Source: JAVBUZ01 sp031554725
GTDB lineage: Bacteria > Bacillota > Clostridia > Lachnospirales > Lachnospiraceae
Assembly: GCA_031554725.1 (NCBI GenBank)
Contig: JAVBUZ010000111.1
Location: 1-17,059 of the forward strand
Direction of reading: 5' to 3'
Length of the DNA stretch: 17,059 nt
Of the stretch, positions 1 to 7,024 are shown one piece after another. The translations under genes were made by a program, and so were the position numbers. Numbering within the stretch: the first letter of the stretch is position 1; every line of letters starts with the position of its first letter. The notes under the pieces were generated by a model. The model was not told the origin of the DNA, searched no databases, and worked only from the letters and a program-made list of their open reading frames with translations.

Positions 1-458
1 GTTCTTCTTATATATTTTTACGACTTCTTCCTACAACATTTATTCCAATAAAAAACTGATAGTCTTGTTTTTCAGCTTTTACAAAAGAAATCCCGAATAA
101 TATTATATGTCTAAATACCAACACATTAGTTCCTTTTACAACTACTAGTATATATTCAACATTTGTATTATATATATATGCTTTTCGCTACTGTAAGGTC
201 GATACTTCTGCTCCAATGCCATAATATTTTCTTTATTCTAATTACAATAGTCAGTCACATACAGCAGTAATGCTTTACTCCGCTTCCGTCTCTCATATAT
301 TACGCGCAGTTTCAATGATATCTTTCTTAATATATAGAGTATATAATATCCCTCATCCCGCGCCAATATTGTCTATATATATTATTTATATTAACTCTCT
401 TTTACATATTAACCTCATTAAAGTTATACATTAATATTTTTAAGTTATTGTTTTAATA
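1..458. other. AT-rich stretch with no recognisable gene
   Basis: No open frame here has a convincing start, ribosome binding site or recognisable protein. The DNA is strongly AT-rich with TA-rich runs (for example near 169-180 and 370-390). A minus-strand stop-to-stop frame of about 44 codons around 240-370 has a protein-like look but ends in stops on both sides and matches nothing I know. It may be decayed DNA next to the transposon remnant, which is inference only. Confidence 0.5.
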
Positions 459-482
459 TTGCTCTATCAAAACGTATTTTCT

Positions 483-865
483 AATCATGACCACCCGTCA
501 AACGGCTGGTTTACTCGTCCCTATAAGGGGCTGTTATCGGACTTATACTTTAGATTTGCGTGCTGGTCAAAAATCAGCAGCGCACTTTTACCTTTTAGAT
601 ATCCCATAAACTGTGATACACTCAACTTTGGTGGTATGCTAACCAGCATGTGTACGTGGTCGGGCATTAGATGCCCTTTCGGTAATCTCTACTCCTTTGT
701 ATCCACAGAGTTGTTTTAAGATATCTCTGACACTTTCTTTGTATTGATAATAAATGATTTTTCTCCTATACTTAGGAGTGAACACTATGTGGTACTTACA
801 CATCCACTTGGTGTGTCCTAAACTATTTGCCTTATTGGCCATTAAAATCAACTTTCCTTTCATTA
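483..865 (-). mobile_element. IS200/IS605-family element, degenerate remnant
   Basis: A relic of a single-strand transposon of the IS200 type. It carries a broken tnpA (separate entry) and what looks like the subterminal end that follows tnpA: an imperfect hairpin at 490-510 (arms ACCACCCGT and ACGGCTGGT, one mismatch) and a small one at 519-529 (CCCT/AGGG). Such palindromes are the TnpA recognition structures in this family. No tnpB is present. The boundary at about 483 follows the usual end just outside the hairpin; the boundary on the tnpA start side is not defined by sequence, so 865 is only a minimum. The element should be immobile because the C-terminal part of TnpA is missing. Confidence 0.75.
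521..842 (-). pseudogene. tnpA: IS200-like transposase TnpA, frameshifted and 3'-deleted
   Basis: TnpA is the Y1 (HUH) transposase that cuts and rejoins single-stranded element ends. The frame starting at 842 has an AAAGGAAAG ribosome binding site and reads MANKANSLGHTKWMCKYHIV, then FTPKYRRK, a typical Y1 transposase N-terminus. An extra A in a run near 676-680 shifts the frame after KGVEITE, so this frame ends at a stop 54 bases later. In the next frame the protein continues as GHLMPDHVHMLVSIPPKLS, containing the His-x-His metal motif, then GYLKGKSALLIFD and HANLKYK. It then breaks off: the usual FGNRxFW segment, the GYYVxTVG segment and the catalytic-tyrosine helix are absent, and the sequence runs into the terminal hairpin region with a stop at 521-523. 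About 100 of a usual 130-155 residues remain. Two independent lesions make this a clear pseudogene. Confidence 0.85.
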
Positions 866-941
866 TAAACTGGCTTGAACAACCTTATTATAGCGAAAAT
901 GTGATTTTTTTTGAATAGCAAACACCGCGCACCTGCATAGC

Positions 942-1034
942 GGGTTGTTAATATTTCGCACGCTTTGCGCGCTCAACTGGGTCACAACCCATATTTTGAA
1001 AGGGCACATCAAGTCTTTCTACCTGATATGCCCT
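942..1034. repeat. Inverted repeats downstream of the coiled-coil gene
   Basis: Two dyads lie between the transposon remnant and the coiled-coil gene. One is a 7-bp pair GGGTTGT (942-948) and ACAACCC (984-990). The other is AGGGCACATCA (1001-1011) and TGATATGCCCT (1024-1034), pairing at 10 of 11 positions with a 12-base loop. The second lies 47 bases past the stop of the minus-strand gene and could be its terminator, but no clear T-run follows on either strand, so the role is unproven. Confidence 0.4.
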
Positions 1035-1080
1035 ACTACATTTATGTTTCTCGTATTACTATTCTTTGTTTTTGCATTTC

Positions 1081-1818
1081 TTAATTTATAGCAAGCTTAT
1101 TTTTTTCACTGTCATAATATGCCATCTTTAAATCATGCGTTTCCAGCTTGGCTTCTACATTGCTTGCTATTTTGATTGCCTCAACTAATTTTCTTGATAG
1201 GTCAAGATGCCCCTCCGCCACTCTCATCAAATTAACTCTTATCTCATTTTCAAACGTTAATTCTATTGATTTTGTTCGCTGCTTAAGTTCGGATACATCG
1301 GTTTTTAACTCTGTTACATCGGTCTTTAACACGGATACATCTATCTTAAGTTCTGCTACATCAGTCTTTAGCACGGATACATCGGTCTTTAACTCTGCTA
1401 CATCAGTCTTTAACACGGATACATCAATCTTTAGCACGGATACATCCATCTTTAGTTTAGATACATCAATCTTTAACTCGGATACATCGGTCTTTAACTC
1501 TGCTACATCAGTCTTTAGCACGGATACATCGGTCTTTAACTCTGCTACATCGGTCTTTAACTCTGCTACATCAGTCTTTAACTCTGCTACATCGGTCTTT
1601 AACTCTGCTACATCGGTCTTTAACTCTGCTACATCAGTCTTTAACTCGGATACATCAGTCTTTAACTCGGATACATCGGTCTTTAACTCTGCTACATCAG
1701 TCTTTAGCACGGATACATCCATCTTTAACTCGGATACATCAGTCTTTAACTCTGTTACATCAGTTTTGATACCTGATATCTCCGAAATAATTATATCAAG
1801 CTTTTCACTATCTGTCAT
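1081..1818 (-). CDS. Heptad-repeat coiled-coil protein, function unknown
   Basis: A 245-residue protein with three parts. Residues 1-16 (MTDSEKLDIIISEISG) are a short lead. Residues 17-177 are 23 consecutive heptads of the form LK(T/M/I)DV(A/S/T)(E/V/K). Residues 178-245 are a non-repetitive charged tail (starting LKQRTKSIELTFENEIRVNL). Leu and Val fall at fixed a/d-like positions with Lys, Asp and Glu between, so a long continuous coiled coil is expected, about 160 residues or roughly 24 nm if fully helical. There is no signal peptide, membrane segment or catalytic motif. The start is supported by an AGGTAGGTG ribosome binding site (1826-1834 on the plus strand). Similar repeat proteins of unknown function occur in clostridia; I know of no assigned role. 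Structural spacer, partner-binding scaffold or phage/mobile accessory protein are all possible. The opposite strand is also open across the repeat, but only because a stop-free 21-bp unit is repeated. Confidence 0.8.
   Translation of the reverse strand: MTDSEKLDIIISEISGIKTDVTELKTDVSELKMDVSVLKTDVAELKTDVSELKTDVSELKTDVAELKTDVAELKTDVAELKTDVAELKTDVAELKTDVSVLKTDVAELKTDVSELKIDVSKLKMDVSVLKIDVSVLKTDVAELKTDVSVLKTDVAELKIDVSVLKTDVTELKTDVSELKQRTKSIELTFENEIRVNLMRVAEGHLDLSRKLVEAIKIASNVEAKLETHDLKMAYYDSEKNKLAIN
1288..1770. repeat. 21-bp tandem repeat array, 23 units, inside the coiled-coil gene
   Basis: The DNA encoding residues 17-177 is a direct tandem array of a 21-bp unit, in plus-strand form close to TCGGTCTTTAACTCTGCTAC plus one base. 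Units differ at few positions, mainly codon 3 (Thr/Met/Ile), codon 6 (Ala/Ser/Thr) and codon 7 (Glu/Val/Lys). Several neighbouring units around 1540-1650 are almost identical, which suggests recent duplication by slippage or recombination. Because 21 is a multiple of 3, copy-number change keeps the frame. Confidence 0.9.
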
Positions 1819-1904
1819 GTCTGTTCACCTACCTTTATTGTAATCTTGTCATCTATGAGTCACACGTTATATTCAATTACTATCTTAACTATTCGTATTT
1901 GTAG

Positions 1905-1920
1905 ATTATCACATGATAAT
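1905..1920. repeat. Small palindrome in the divergent intergenic region
   Basis: ATTATCA and TGATAAT pair across a 2-base centre (CA), in the roughly 275-base gap between the divergently read coiled-coil gene and the MerR gene. The position would suit an operator, but AT-rich DNA often yields such dyads by chance. No clear sigma-70 promoter pair was identified in this gap. Confidence 0.25.
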
Positions 1921-2094
1921 TTTTAAATCAATGCTTTTCAACTTTATTCTATAAAAAATACAAATAAACGTTTTTAAGTCTTATTTTTGCCTACGAGAAA
2001 TTGATATTTGTAAACTAATTTATTGCATCCGCCTTAATTCCTTGATATGATAACACCAGAATATTTAATTCATGCGGAAAGGAATTCCATCACC

Positions 2095-3276
2095 ATGAAA
2101 AAACTAGGTTACTACTCTTCTGGCGAGTTTGCACGAATGGCACATGTCACGCTGCGCACCATCCGCTATTATGACAAGCACAATATTTTAAAGCCATCTT
2201 TTAAAACAGATTCTGGTGTTCGTTTTTATACTGACTCTGATTTTGCTAGGTTGCAACAGATTCTGTTATTGAAGTATCTTGGATTCTCTCTAGATGACAT
2301 TCAAGAAATGACTATCAATGATACAGACTATCATTACATGCTTGACTCTTTAAACATTCAACTAAAACTAATCCGCGACCGTATTGAGCAAATGCAATTA
2401 GTTGAAAAAGCCATCCAGGATACTACAGAAGCTATTGAAAATCAACAAAATATCAACTGGAGCCAAATGTTAAATTTAATTCATCTTACTGGAATGGAAA
2501 AGAGTATGAAGAATCAGTACCAAAATGCTTCCAACATCTCTTCTCGAATTAACTTACATCAGCTCTATTCCCAAAATCCACAGGGTTGGTTCCCTTGGAT
2601 TTTTGAACAATGTCATTTTCATGAAAATATGCGTATACTTGAAATAGGTTGTGGTGATGGTAGCTTTTGGAAAATAAATCAAGATAAGCTTCCTGCCAAT
2701 ATTAAGATTACCCTATCTGATATCTCAGATGGAATGCTTCGTGACGCTCGCCGAGAAATTGGTTCCGCTGATAACCGTTTTTCCTACATAAGCTTTGATT
2801 GCCACAATATTCCTTTTGAGAATGAAAGCTTTGACCTAATCATTGCCAATCATGTTCTCTTCTACTGCACTGATATTTCAAGAGTATGTCAAGAAGTATT
2901 TCGAACTCTAAAACCTAATGGCACCTTTCTATGCAGTACCTATGGTGAAAATCATATGAAAGAGGTTCGTCAGCTTGTTACAGACTTTGATGAACGTATT
3001 GTCCTATCAGCAGAAAATCTATATGAACGCTTTGGATTAGAAAATGCCATAACTCAATTAGCCCCTTACTTCTCTCGCATTGGACAAAATCATTATGATG
3101 ATGAACTAATTGTTCCTAACGAAGAAGCCTTGATATCCTATATATTTTCTTGCCATGGCAATCAAAATCAGTATCTAATTAATCGTTACAAGGATTTTCG
3201 TTCATTTGTACTTAAAAGAACCCAAAAAGGATTTCATATTACAAAGGATGCTGGAATCTTCCTTTGTAGCAAATAA
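2095..3276 (+). CDS. MerR-family transcriptional regulator fused to a SAM-dependent methyltransferase
   Basis: A 393-residue two-domain protein. Residues 5-73 are a MerR winged helix-turn-helix (YSSGEFARMAHVTLRTIRYY, then GVRFYTDSDFARLQQI and LGFSLDDIQEM). Residues about 80-118 form the dimerisation helix. From about 145 onward there is a class I methyltransferase domain: motif I ILEIGCGDG at 181-189, an acidic residue in LSDIS (207-211), SFDLIIANHVLFY at 245-257, and LKPNGTFLCSTYG at 272-284. The family binds promoters with long spacers and twists them; here the effector domain is an enzyme fold, so it may sense or modify a small molecule. The frame is open to an ATG at 2047, but the ATG at 2095 has the ribosome binding site GGAAAGGA (2076-2083) and gives the canonical MerR start MKKLGYY, so I chose it. 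It lies 215 bases upstream of and codirectional with rfbA, whose promoter has a MerR-like layout. The target and methyl acceptor are unknown. Confidence 0.88.
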   Translation: MKKLGYYSSGEFARMAHVTLRTIRYYDKHNILKPSFKTDSGVRFYTDSDFARLQQILLLKYLGFSLDDIQEMTINDTDYHYMLDSLNIQLKLIRDRIEQMQLVEKAIQDTTEAIENQQNINWSQMLNLIHLTGMEKSMKNQYQNASNISSRINLHQLYSQNPQGWFPWIFEQCHFHENMRILEIGCGDGSFWKINQDKLPANIKITLSDISDGMLRDARREIGSADNRFSYISFDCHNIPFENESFDLIIANHVLFYCTDISRVCQEVFRTLKPNGTFLCSTYGENHMKEVRQLVTDFDERIVLSAENLYERFGLENAITQLAPYFSRIGQNHYDDELIVPNEEALISYIFSCHGNQNQYLINRYKDFRSFVLKRTQKGFHITKDAGIFLCSK

Positions 3277-3332
3277 CTTTTTACATAATAATAGAAGAGC
3301 CAAAAGCTCTTCTATTATTATGTAAAAAGTTA
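3274..3332. terminator. Perfect 27-bp inverted repeat overlapping the MerR-gene stop; probable terminator
   Basis: Arms at 3274-3300 and 3306-3332 are exact reverse complements around a 5-base loop (CAAAA). The TAA stop codon of the upstream gene is the first three bases of the left arm. The loop-proximal part is the more GC-rich (GAAGAGC/GCTCTTC); the outer part is AT-rich and ends in TTTTT/AAAAA. It lacks a classical T-run directly after the right arm, but a hairpin this long should stop or stabilise the transcript end. Confidence 0.6.
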
Positions 3333-3402
3333 TTGAAAAAAGGTTTTTTAATGGTCAAATACGAATTAAATATAACATTTTGAAAAAGTTTGCAGAAAAA
3401 GC

Positions 3403-3433
3403 TTGCAGGTGACCCAGGGTCACCTTTTATAAT
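3403..3433 (+). promoter_or_regulatory. Probable rfb-operon promoter with a dyad in a 19-bp spacer (MerR-type layout)
   Basis: A perfect -10 box TATAAT lies at 3428-3433 and a -35-like TTGCAG at 3403-3408, giving a 19-bp spacer, two bases longer than usual. The spacer is filled by the dyad AGGTGACCCAGGGTCACCT (3407-3425), with 9-bp arms around one central base. A long spacer with a centred operator is the established signature of MerR-family-controlled promoters. The rfbA ATG is about 58 bases downstream of the -10 box. The same dyad could instead be read as a short hairpin followed by TTTTAT, a weak terminator. Confidence 0.5.
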
Positions 3434-3491
3434 GGAAATAACTTACCAAAGTATATGCAACATTGAAAATATATTAAAAAGGAGTTGAAAT

Positions 3492-4388
3492 ATGAAAGGA
3501 ATAATTTTAGCTGGTGGTTCAGGTACTCGCCTTTATCCGCTAACGATGGTAACTTCCAAGCAGTTACTTCCTATTTATGACAAACCAATGATTTACTACC
3601 CTCTTTCAGTTCTTATGAATGCAGGTATCCGAGATATTTTAATTATCTCCACACCACAGGACACACCACGTTTTGAAGCATTACTAAAGGATGGTAGTCA
3701 ATTCGGTATTCATCTGTCTTACGCCGTGCAGCCTAGTCCTGACGGACTTGCTCAGGCATTTATTATTGGTGCTGATTTCATTGGGGACGATACAGTTGCA
3801 ATGGTTTTAGGCGACAACATCTTTGCTGGACACGGACTAAAGAAACGTCTAAATGCTGCTGTTAAAAATGCAGAGGACGGAAAAGGTGCTACTGTCTTTG
3901 GCTATTACGTGGATGACCCAGAGCGATTCGGTATCGTAGAATTCAATAACGAGGGTAAAGCCATTACGATTGAAGAAAAACCTACACAGCCCAAAAGCAA
4001 TTACTGTGTTACTGGCCTATACTTCTATGATAACAAGGTAGTTGATTACGCAAAGAACCTAAAACCAAGTGCTCGTGGTGAATTAGAAATTACAGACCTT
4101 AATCGTATCTACCTCGAAAATGAAGATTTAAACGTAGAGCTTCTTGGTCAAGGCTTTACCTGGCTTGATACTGGCACTCACGAAAGTCTTGTTGAAGCTA
4201 CCAATTTTGTAAAAACAATTGAAGACCATCAGCACCGTAAGATTGCTTGCTTAGAAGAAATTGCCTACCTAAATGGATGGATTTCAAAAGATGATATGCT
4301 GGCGGTATATGAAGTTCTAAAGAAAAACCAATATGGCCAATATTTAAAGGATGTTCTAGATGGTAAATACCTAGATGTCCTACGCTAA
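3492..4388 (+). CDS. rfbA: Glucose-1-phosphate thymidylyltransferase (RfbA/RmlA)
   Basis: Makes dTDP-glucose from dTTP and glucose 1-phosphate, the first step of dTDP-L-rhamnose synthesis in the cytoplasm. The 298 residues match the usual 290-300. Seen: nucleotide-binding loop GGSGTRLYPLT at 8-18, SKQLLPIYDKPMIYYPLS at 22-39, metal-binding LGDNIFAGHG at 106-115 with Asp108, EEKP in the middle, and WLDTGTHESL near the C-terminal third. The ATG follows AAAAAGGAG with good spacing. It is the first gene of a four-gene plus-strand operon, and rfbB starts 28 bases after its stop. No lesion is seen. The family also includes enzymes feeding other dTDP-sugars, but the neighbours fix the product as rhamnose. 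Confidence 0.97.
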   Translation: MKGIILAGGSGTRLYPLTMVTSKQLLPIYDKPMIYYPLSVLMNAGIRDILIISTPQDTPRFEALLKDGSQFGIHLSYAVQPSPDGLAQAFIIGADFIGDDTVAMVLGDNIFAGHGLKKRLNAAVKNAEDGKGATVFGYYVDDPERFGIVEFNNEGKAITIEEKPTQPKSNYCVTGLYFYDNKVVDYAKNLKPSARGELEITDLNRIYLENEDLNVELLGQGFTWLDTGTHESLVEATNFVKTIEDHQHRKIACLEEIAYLNGWISKDDMLAVYEVLKKNQYGQYLKDVLDGKYLDVLR

Positions 4389-4416
4389 AAATCACACATA
4401 TTAAAGGAGAAAAAAA

Positions 4417-5436
4417 ATGAACATTATCGTAACCGGCGGTGCCGGATTCATCGGAAGCAACTTTGTCTTCCACATGCTAAACAAATACCCTGACTATCGC
4501 ATTGTCTGTCTTGACTGCTTAACCTATGCTGGAAACCTTTCCACCCTAGAGCCTGTTATGGACAATCCAAACTTCCGTTTTGTAAAGGAAAGTATCACAG
4601 ACCGCGATGCTATTTACAAGCTTTTTGAAGAAGAACACCCTGACATGGTGGTTAATTTTGCTGCTGAAAGCCATGTAGACCGTTCCATTGAAAACCCACA
4701 GGTGTTTTTAGATACCAACATTGTTGGCACCTCTGTTCTTATGGATGCATGTCGCAAATACGGCATCAAACGTTACCATCAGGTATCTACCGACGAAGTA
4801 TATGGCGACCTTCCATTAGACCAGCCTGAACTCTTCTTCACAGAAGAAACACCTATTCACACAAGTAGCCCATACAGCTCTTCAAAGGCTGGTGCTGATC
4901 TTCTTGTGCAGGCTTACCACAGAACCTACGGCCTTCCTATTTCTATTAGCCGTTGTTCCAATAACTATGGACCATATCATTTCCCAGAAAAATTAATTCC
5001 ACTTATGATTGCTAATGCACTTGCAGATAAGCCGCTTCCTGTATATGGAGAAGGTTTAAATGTTCGTGATTGGCTTTATGTTGAAGACCACTGCAAAGCT
5101 ATTGACCTAATTATCCATAACGGACGTGTTGGTGAAGTGTACAATGTAGGTGGACATAACGAAATGAAAAACATTGATATCGTTAAAATCATCTGTAAAG
5201 CACTCGATAAACCTGAAAGCCTTATCACCTATGTTACAGACCGTAAAGGTCATGATATGCGCTATGCTATTGATCCAACAAAAATCCACAATGAGCTTGG
5301 TTGGTTACCAGAAACAAAATTTGAAGATGGTATCAAAAAGACAATCCAGTGGTATTTAGATAACAAGGAATGGTGGGAAACCATTATTTCTGGCGAATAT
5401 CAGAACTACTACGACAAAATGTACACAAACCGTTAG
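4417..5436 (+). CDS. rfbB: dTDP-glucose 4,6-dehydratase (RfbB/RmlB)
   Basis: Converts dTDP-glucose to dTDP-4-keto-6-deoxyglucose using bound NAD+; second step of the rhamnose route. A short-chain dehydrogenase (extended) fold of 339 residues, normal length. Seen: Rossmann motif GGAGFIG at 7-13, DCLTYAGNLSTL at 33-44 (typical of this enzyme), STDEVYGD at 124-131 with Thr125, Asp126 and Glu127 that carry out the dehydration, catalytic Tyr153 and Lys157 in YSSSK, and NNYGPYHFPEKLIP further on. A TTAAAGGAG ribosome binding site precedes the ATG. rfbD begins 34 bases downstream behind its own ATGGAGG site. The gene is intact. Confidence 0.97.
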   Translation: MNIIVTGGAGFIGSNFVFHMLNKYPDYRIVCLDCLTYAGNLSTLEPVMDNPNFRFVKESITDRDAIYKLFEEEHPDMVVNFAAESHVDRSIENPQVFLDTNIVGTSVLMDACRKYGIKRYHQVSTDEVYGDLPLDQPELFFTEETPIHTSSPYSSSKAGADLLVQAYHRTYGLPISISRCSNNYGPYHFPEKLIPLMIANALADKPLPVYGEGLNVRDWLYVEDHCKAIDLIIHNGRVGEVYNVGGHNEMKNIDIVKIICKALDKPESLITYVTDRKGHDMRYAIDPTKIHNELGWLPETKFEDGIKKTIQWYLDNKEWWETIISGEYQNYYDKMYTNR

Positions 5437-5470
5437 TAGCTAACTATCATCTATATGGAGGAATAACCAA

Positions 5471-6358
5471 ATGAAAGTATTAGTAACTGGCGTTAAGGGA
5501 CAGCTTGGTTTTGATTGTGTGAATGAATTACAAAAACGTAATCATGAGGCTATCGGTGTTGATATCGAAGAAATGGATATTACGGATGCTACTTCTGTAG
5601 AAAAATTCATATCAAATGTAAAGCCTGATGCTGTCATTCACTGCGCTGCATGGACTGCTGTGGATGCGGCTGAAGATGATGATAAAAAGGAAAAGGTTCA
5701 CCTAGTAAATGCTGTTGGTACAGAAAATATAGCAAAGGTTTGTAAAGCTTTAGACTGTAAATTGATGTATATTTCTACCGACTATGTGTTTGATGGTCAA
5801 GGTGATAAGCCTTGGGAGCCTGACTGTAAGGCTTATAGCCCTCTGAATGTTTACGGCGAAAGTAAGCTTGCTGGCGAGCATGCAGTATCCGAACTCCTTA
5901 ACAAATATTTTATTGTCCGCATTGCCTGGGTATTTGGTAAGAATGGAAACAACTTTATCAAAACCATGTTAAAAGTAGGAGCAAACCACGACAAATTAAC
6001 TGTTGTTAACGATCAAATCGGAGCACCAACGTACACTTTTGATTTAGCAAGATTGTTAGTCGATATGATAGAAACAGAAAAATATGGCTACTACCATGCA
6101 ACCAACGAAGGTGGATATATTAGTTGGTATGATTTTGCCAAAGAAATCTTTCATCAGGCTGCTTTACAAGGTCACAATGAATATGCTGAAAATAAACTTA
6201 CCGTCCTTCCTGTAACTACTGCAGAGTATGGTGTGTCAAAAGCTGCTAGACCATTCAACAGTCGTTTATGTAAAGAAAAATTAGTAGAAAATGGCTTTAC
6301 TACTCTTCCCACTTGGCAGGATGCGGTTGAAAGATATTTAAAAGAAGTGGAGTTTTAA
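5471..6358 (+). CDS. rfbD: dTDP-4-dehydrorhamnose reductase (RfbD/RmlD)
   Basis: Reduces dTDP-4-keto-L-rhamnose at C4 with NAD(P)H to give dTDP-L-rhamnose; last step of the route. The 295 residues fit the family (about 280-300). Seen: nucleotide motif GVKGQLG at 7-13, CAAWTAVDAAE at 58-68 (the RmlD signature), STDYVFDG at 102-109, catalytic Tyr128 and Lys132 in YGESK, and R-AWVFG near 150-156. The ribosome binding site GGAGG sits about nine bases before the ATG. Its stop is one base before the rfbC ATG, so the two are probably translationally coupled. Confidence 0.96.
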   Translation: MKVLVTGVKGQLGFDCVNELQKRNHEAIGVDIEEMDITDATSVEKFISNVKPDAVIHCAAWTAVDAAEDDDKKEKVHLVNAVGTENIAKVCKALDCKLMYISTDYVFDGQGDKPWEPDCKAYSPLNVYGESKLAGEHAVSELLNKYFIVRIAWVFGKNGNNFIKTMLKVGANHDKLTVVNDQIGAPTYTFDLARLLVDMIETEKYGYYHATNEGGYISWYDFAKEIFHQAALQGHNEYAENKLTVLPVTTAEYGVSKAARPFNSRLCKEKLVENGFTTLPTWQDAVERYLKEVEF

Positions 6359-6359
6359 A

Positions 6360-6968
6360 ATGGGACAAATAACAGTTGAAAAAAATGTCGGTGGAATTGA
6401 AGGATTATGTGTCATTACCCCTACTGTCATTGGCGATGCACGTGGATATTTTATAGAAACTTACAATCAAAGTGATATGAAGGAAGCAGGACTTGATATG
6501 GTATTTGTTCAAGATAATCAATCTTGCTCTACAAAAGGTGTTCTTCGTGGACTTCACTTTCAAAAAGAATTCCCACAAGGCAAGTTGGTTCGTGTCATAA
6601 AGGGAGCTGTATTTGATGTTGCCGTGGACCTACGTAGCAACTCTTCTACCTATGGGAAATGGTTTGGTATCGAACTTACAGAAGAAAACAGAAAGCAATT
6701 CTACATCCCAGAAGGCTTCGCACATGGATTTTTAGTGCTCTCTGACATTGCAGAATTTTGCTACAAATGCACAGACTTTTATCATCCTGGAGATGAAGGA
6801 GGGCTTGCATGGAATGATCCCGAAATCGGCATCGCATGGCCACAGCTTGTTGGAGATTATGAAGGTAGCGCTTCTGCGGAAGGGTATCAATTAGTTGATG
6901 GAAGTAAGCTGAACTTGAGTGATAAGGACCAGAAATGGGTAGGACTTAAGGATACATTTAAATTTTAA
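6360..6968 (+). CDS. rfbC: dTDP-4-dehydrorhamnose 3,5-epimerase (RfbC/RmlC)
   Basis: Epimerises C3 and C5 of dTDP-4-keto-6-deoxyglucose to the L-lyxo form used by RmlD. A cupin-fold protein of 202 residues, slightly longer than the usual 180-190. Active-site residues are in place: His66 in LRGLHFQ, Lys75 in QGKLVRVIKG, His122 in GFAHGF, Tyr135 in EFCYKCT, Asp153 in WNDPEIGI, and the Asp of SDKD near 190. Transcription is codirectional with rfbA, rfbB and rfbD, and a strong hairpin follows. A second, diverged member of this family lies on the other strand at 13291-13860, next to CDP-sugar genes. Confidence 0.96.
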   Translation: MGQITVEKNVGGIEGLCVITPTVIGDARGYFIETYNQSDMKEAGLDMVFVQDNQSCSTKGVLRGLHFQKEFPQGKLVRVIKGAVFDVAVDLRSNSSTYGKWFGIELTEENRKQFYIPEGFAHGFLVLSDIAEFCYKCTDFYHPGDEGGLAWNDPEIGIAWPQLVGDYEGSASAEGYQLVDGSKLNLSDKDQKWVGLKDTFKF

Positions 6969-6973
6969 AAACC

Positions 6974-7018
6974 AATAGCATTTTGGCAGTATTTCTATAC
7001 TTCTGCCAAAATGCTATT
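6974..7018. terminator. Bidirectional hairpin terminator between rfbC and the convergent nuclease gene
   Basis: AATAGCATTTTGGCAG (6974-6989) and CTGCCAAAATGCTATT (7003-7018) are a perfect 16-bp inverted repeat with a 13-base loop, starting five bases after the rfbC stop. On the plus strand it is followed by ATTATTTT. On the minus strand it is followed by GGTTTTTAAAA, so it can end both the rfb operon and the convergent gene whose stop is at 7025. Confidence 0.85.
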
Positions 7019-7024
7019 ATTTTC

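Noticed and set aside
459..719. 86-codon plus-strand open frame across the transposon remnant
   Set aside because: It runs antisense to recognisable tnpA codons and has no recognisable protein features.
1288..1770. CRISPR-like look of short regular repeats
   Set aside because: Units are contiguous 21-mers with no unique spacers and encode a regular protein heptad.
1148..1843. A 231-codon plus-strand open frame rich in TSVFNSA repeats, opposite the coiled-coil gene
   Set aside because: It exists because the 21-bp repeat has no stop in this frame. It lacks a ribosome binding site, and the minus-strand frame has one plus a coherent heptad pattern.
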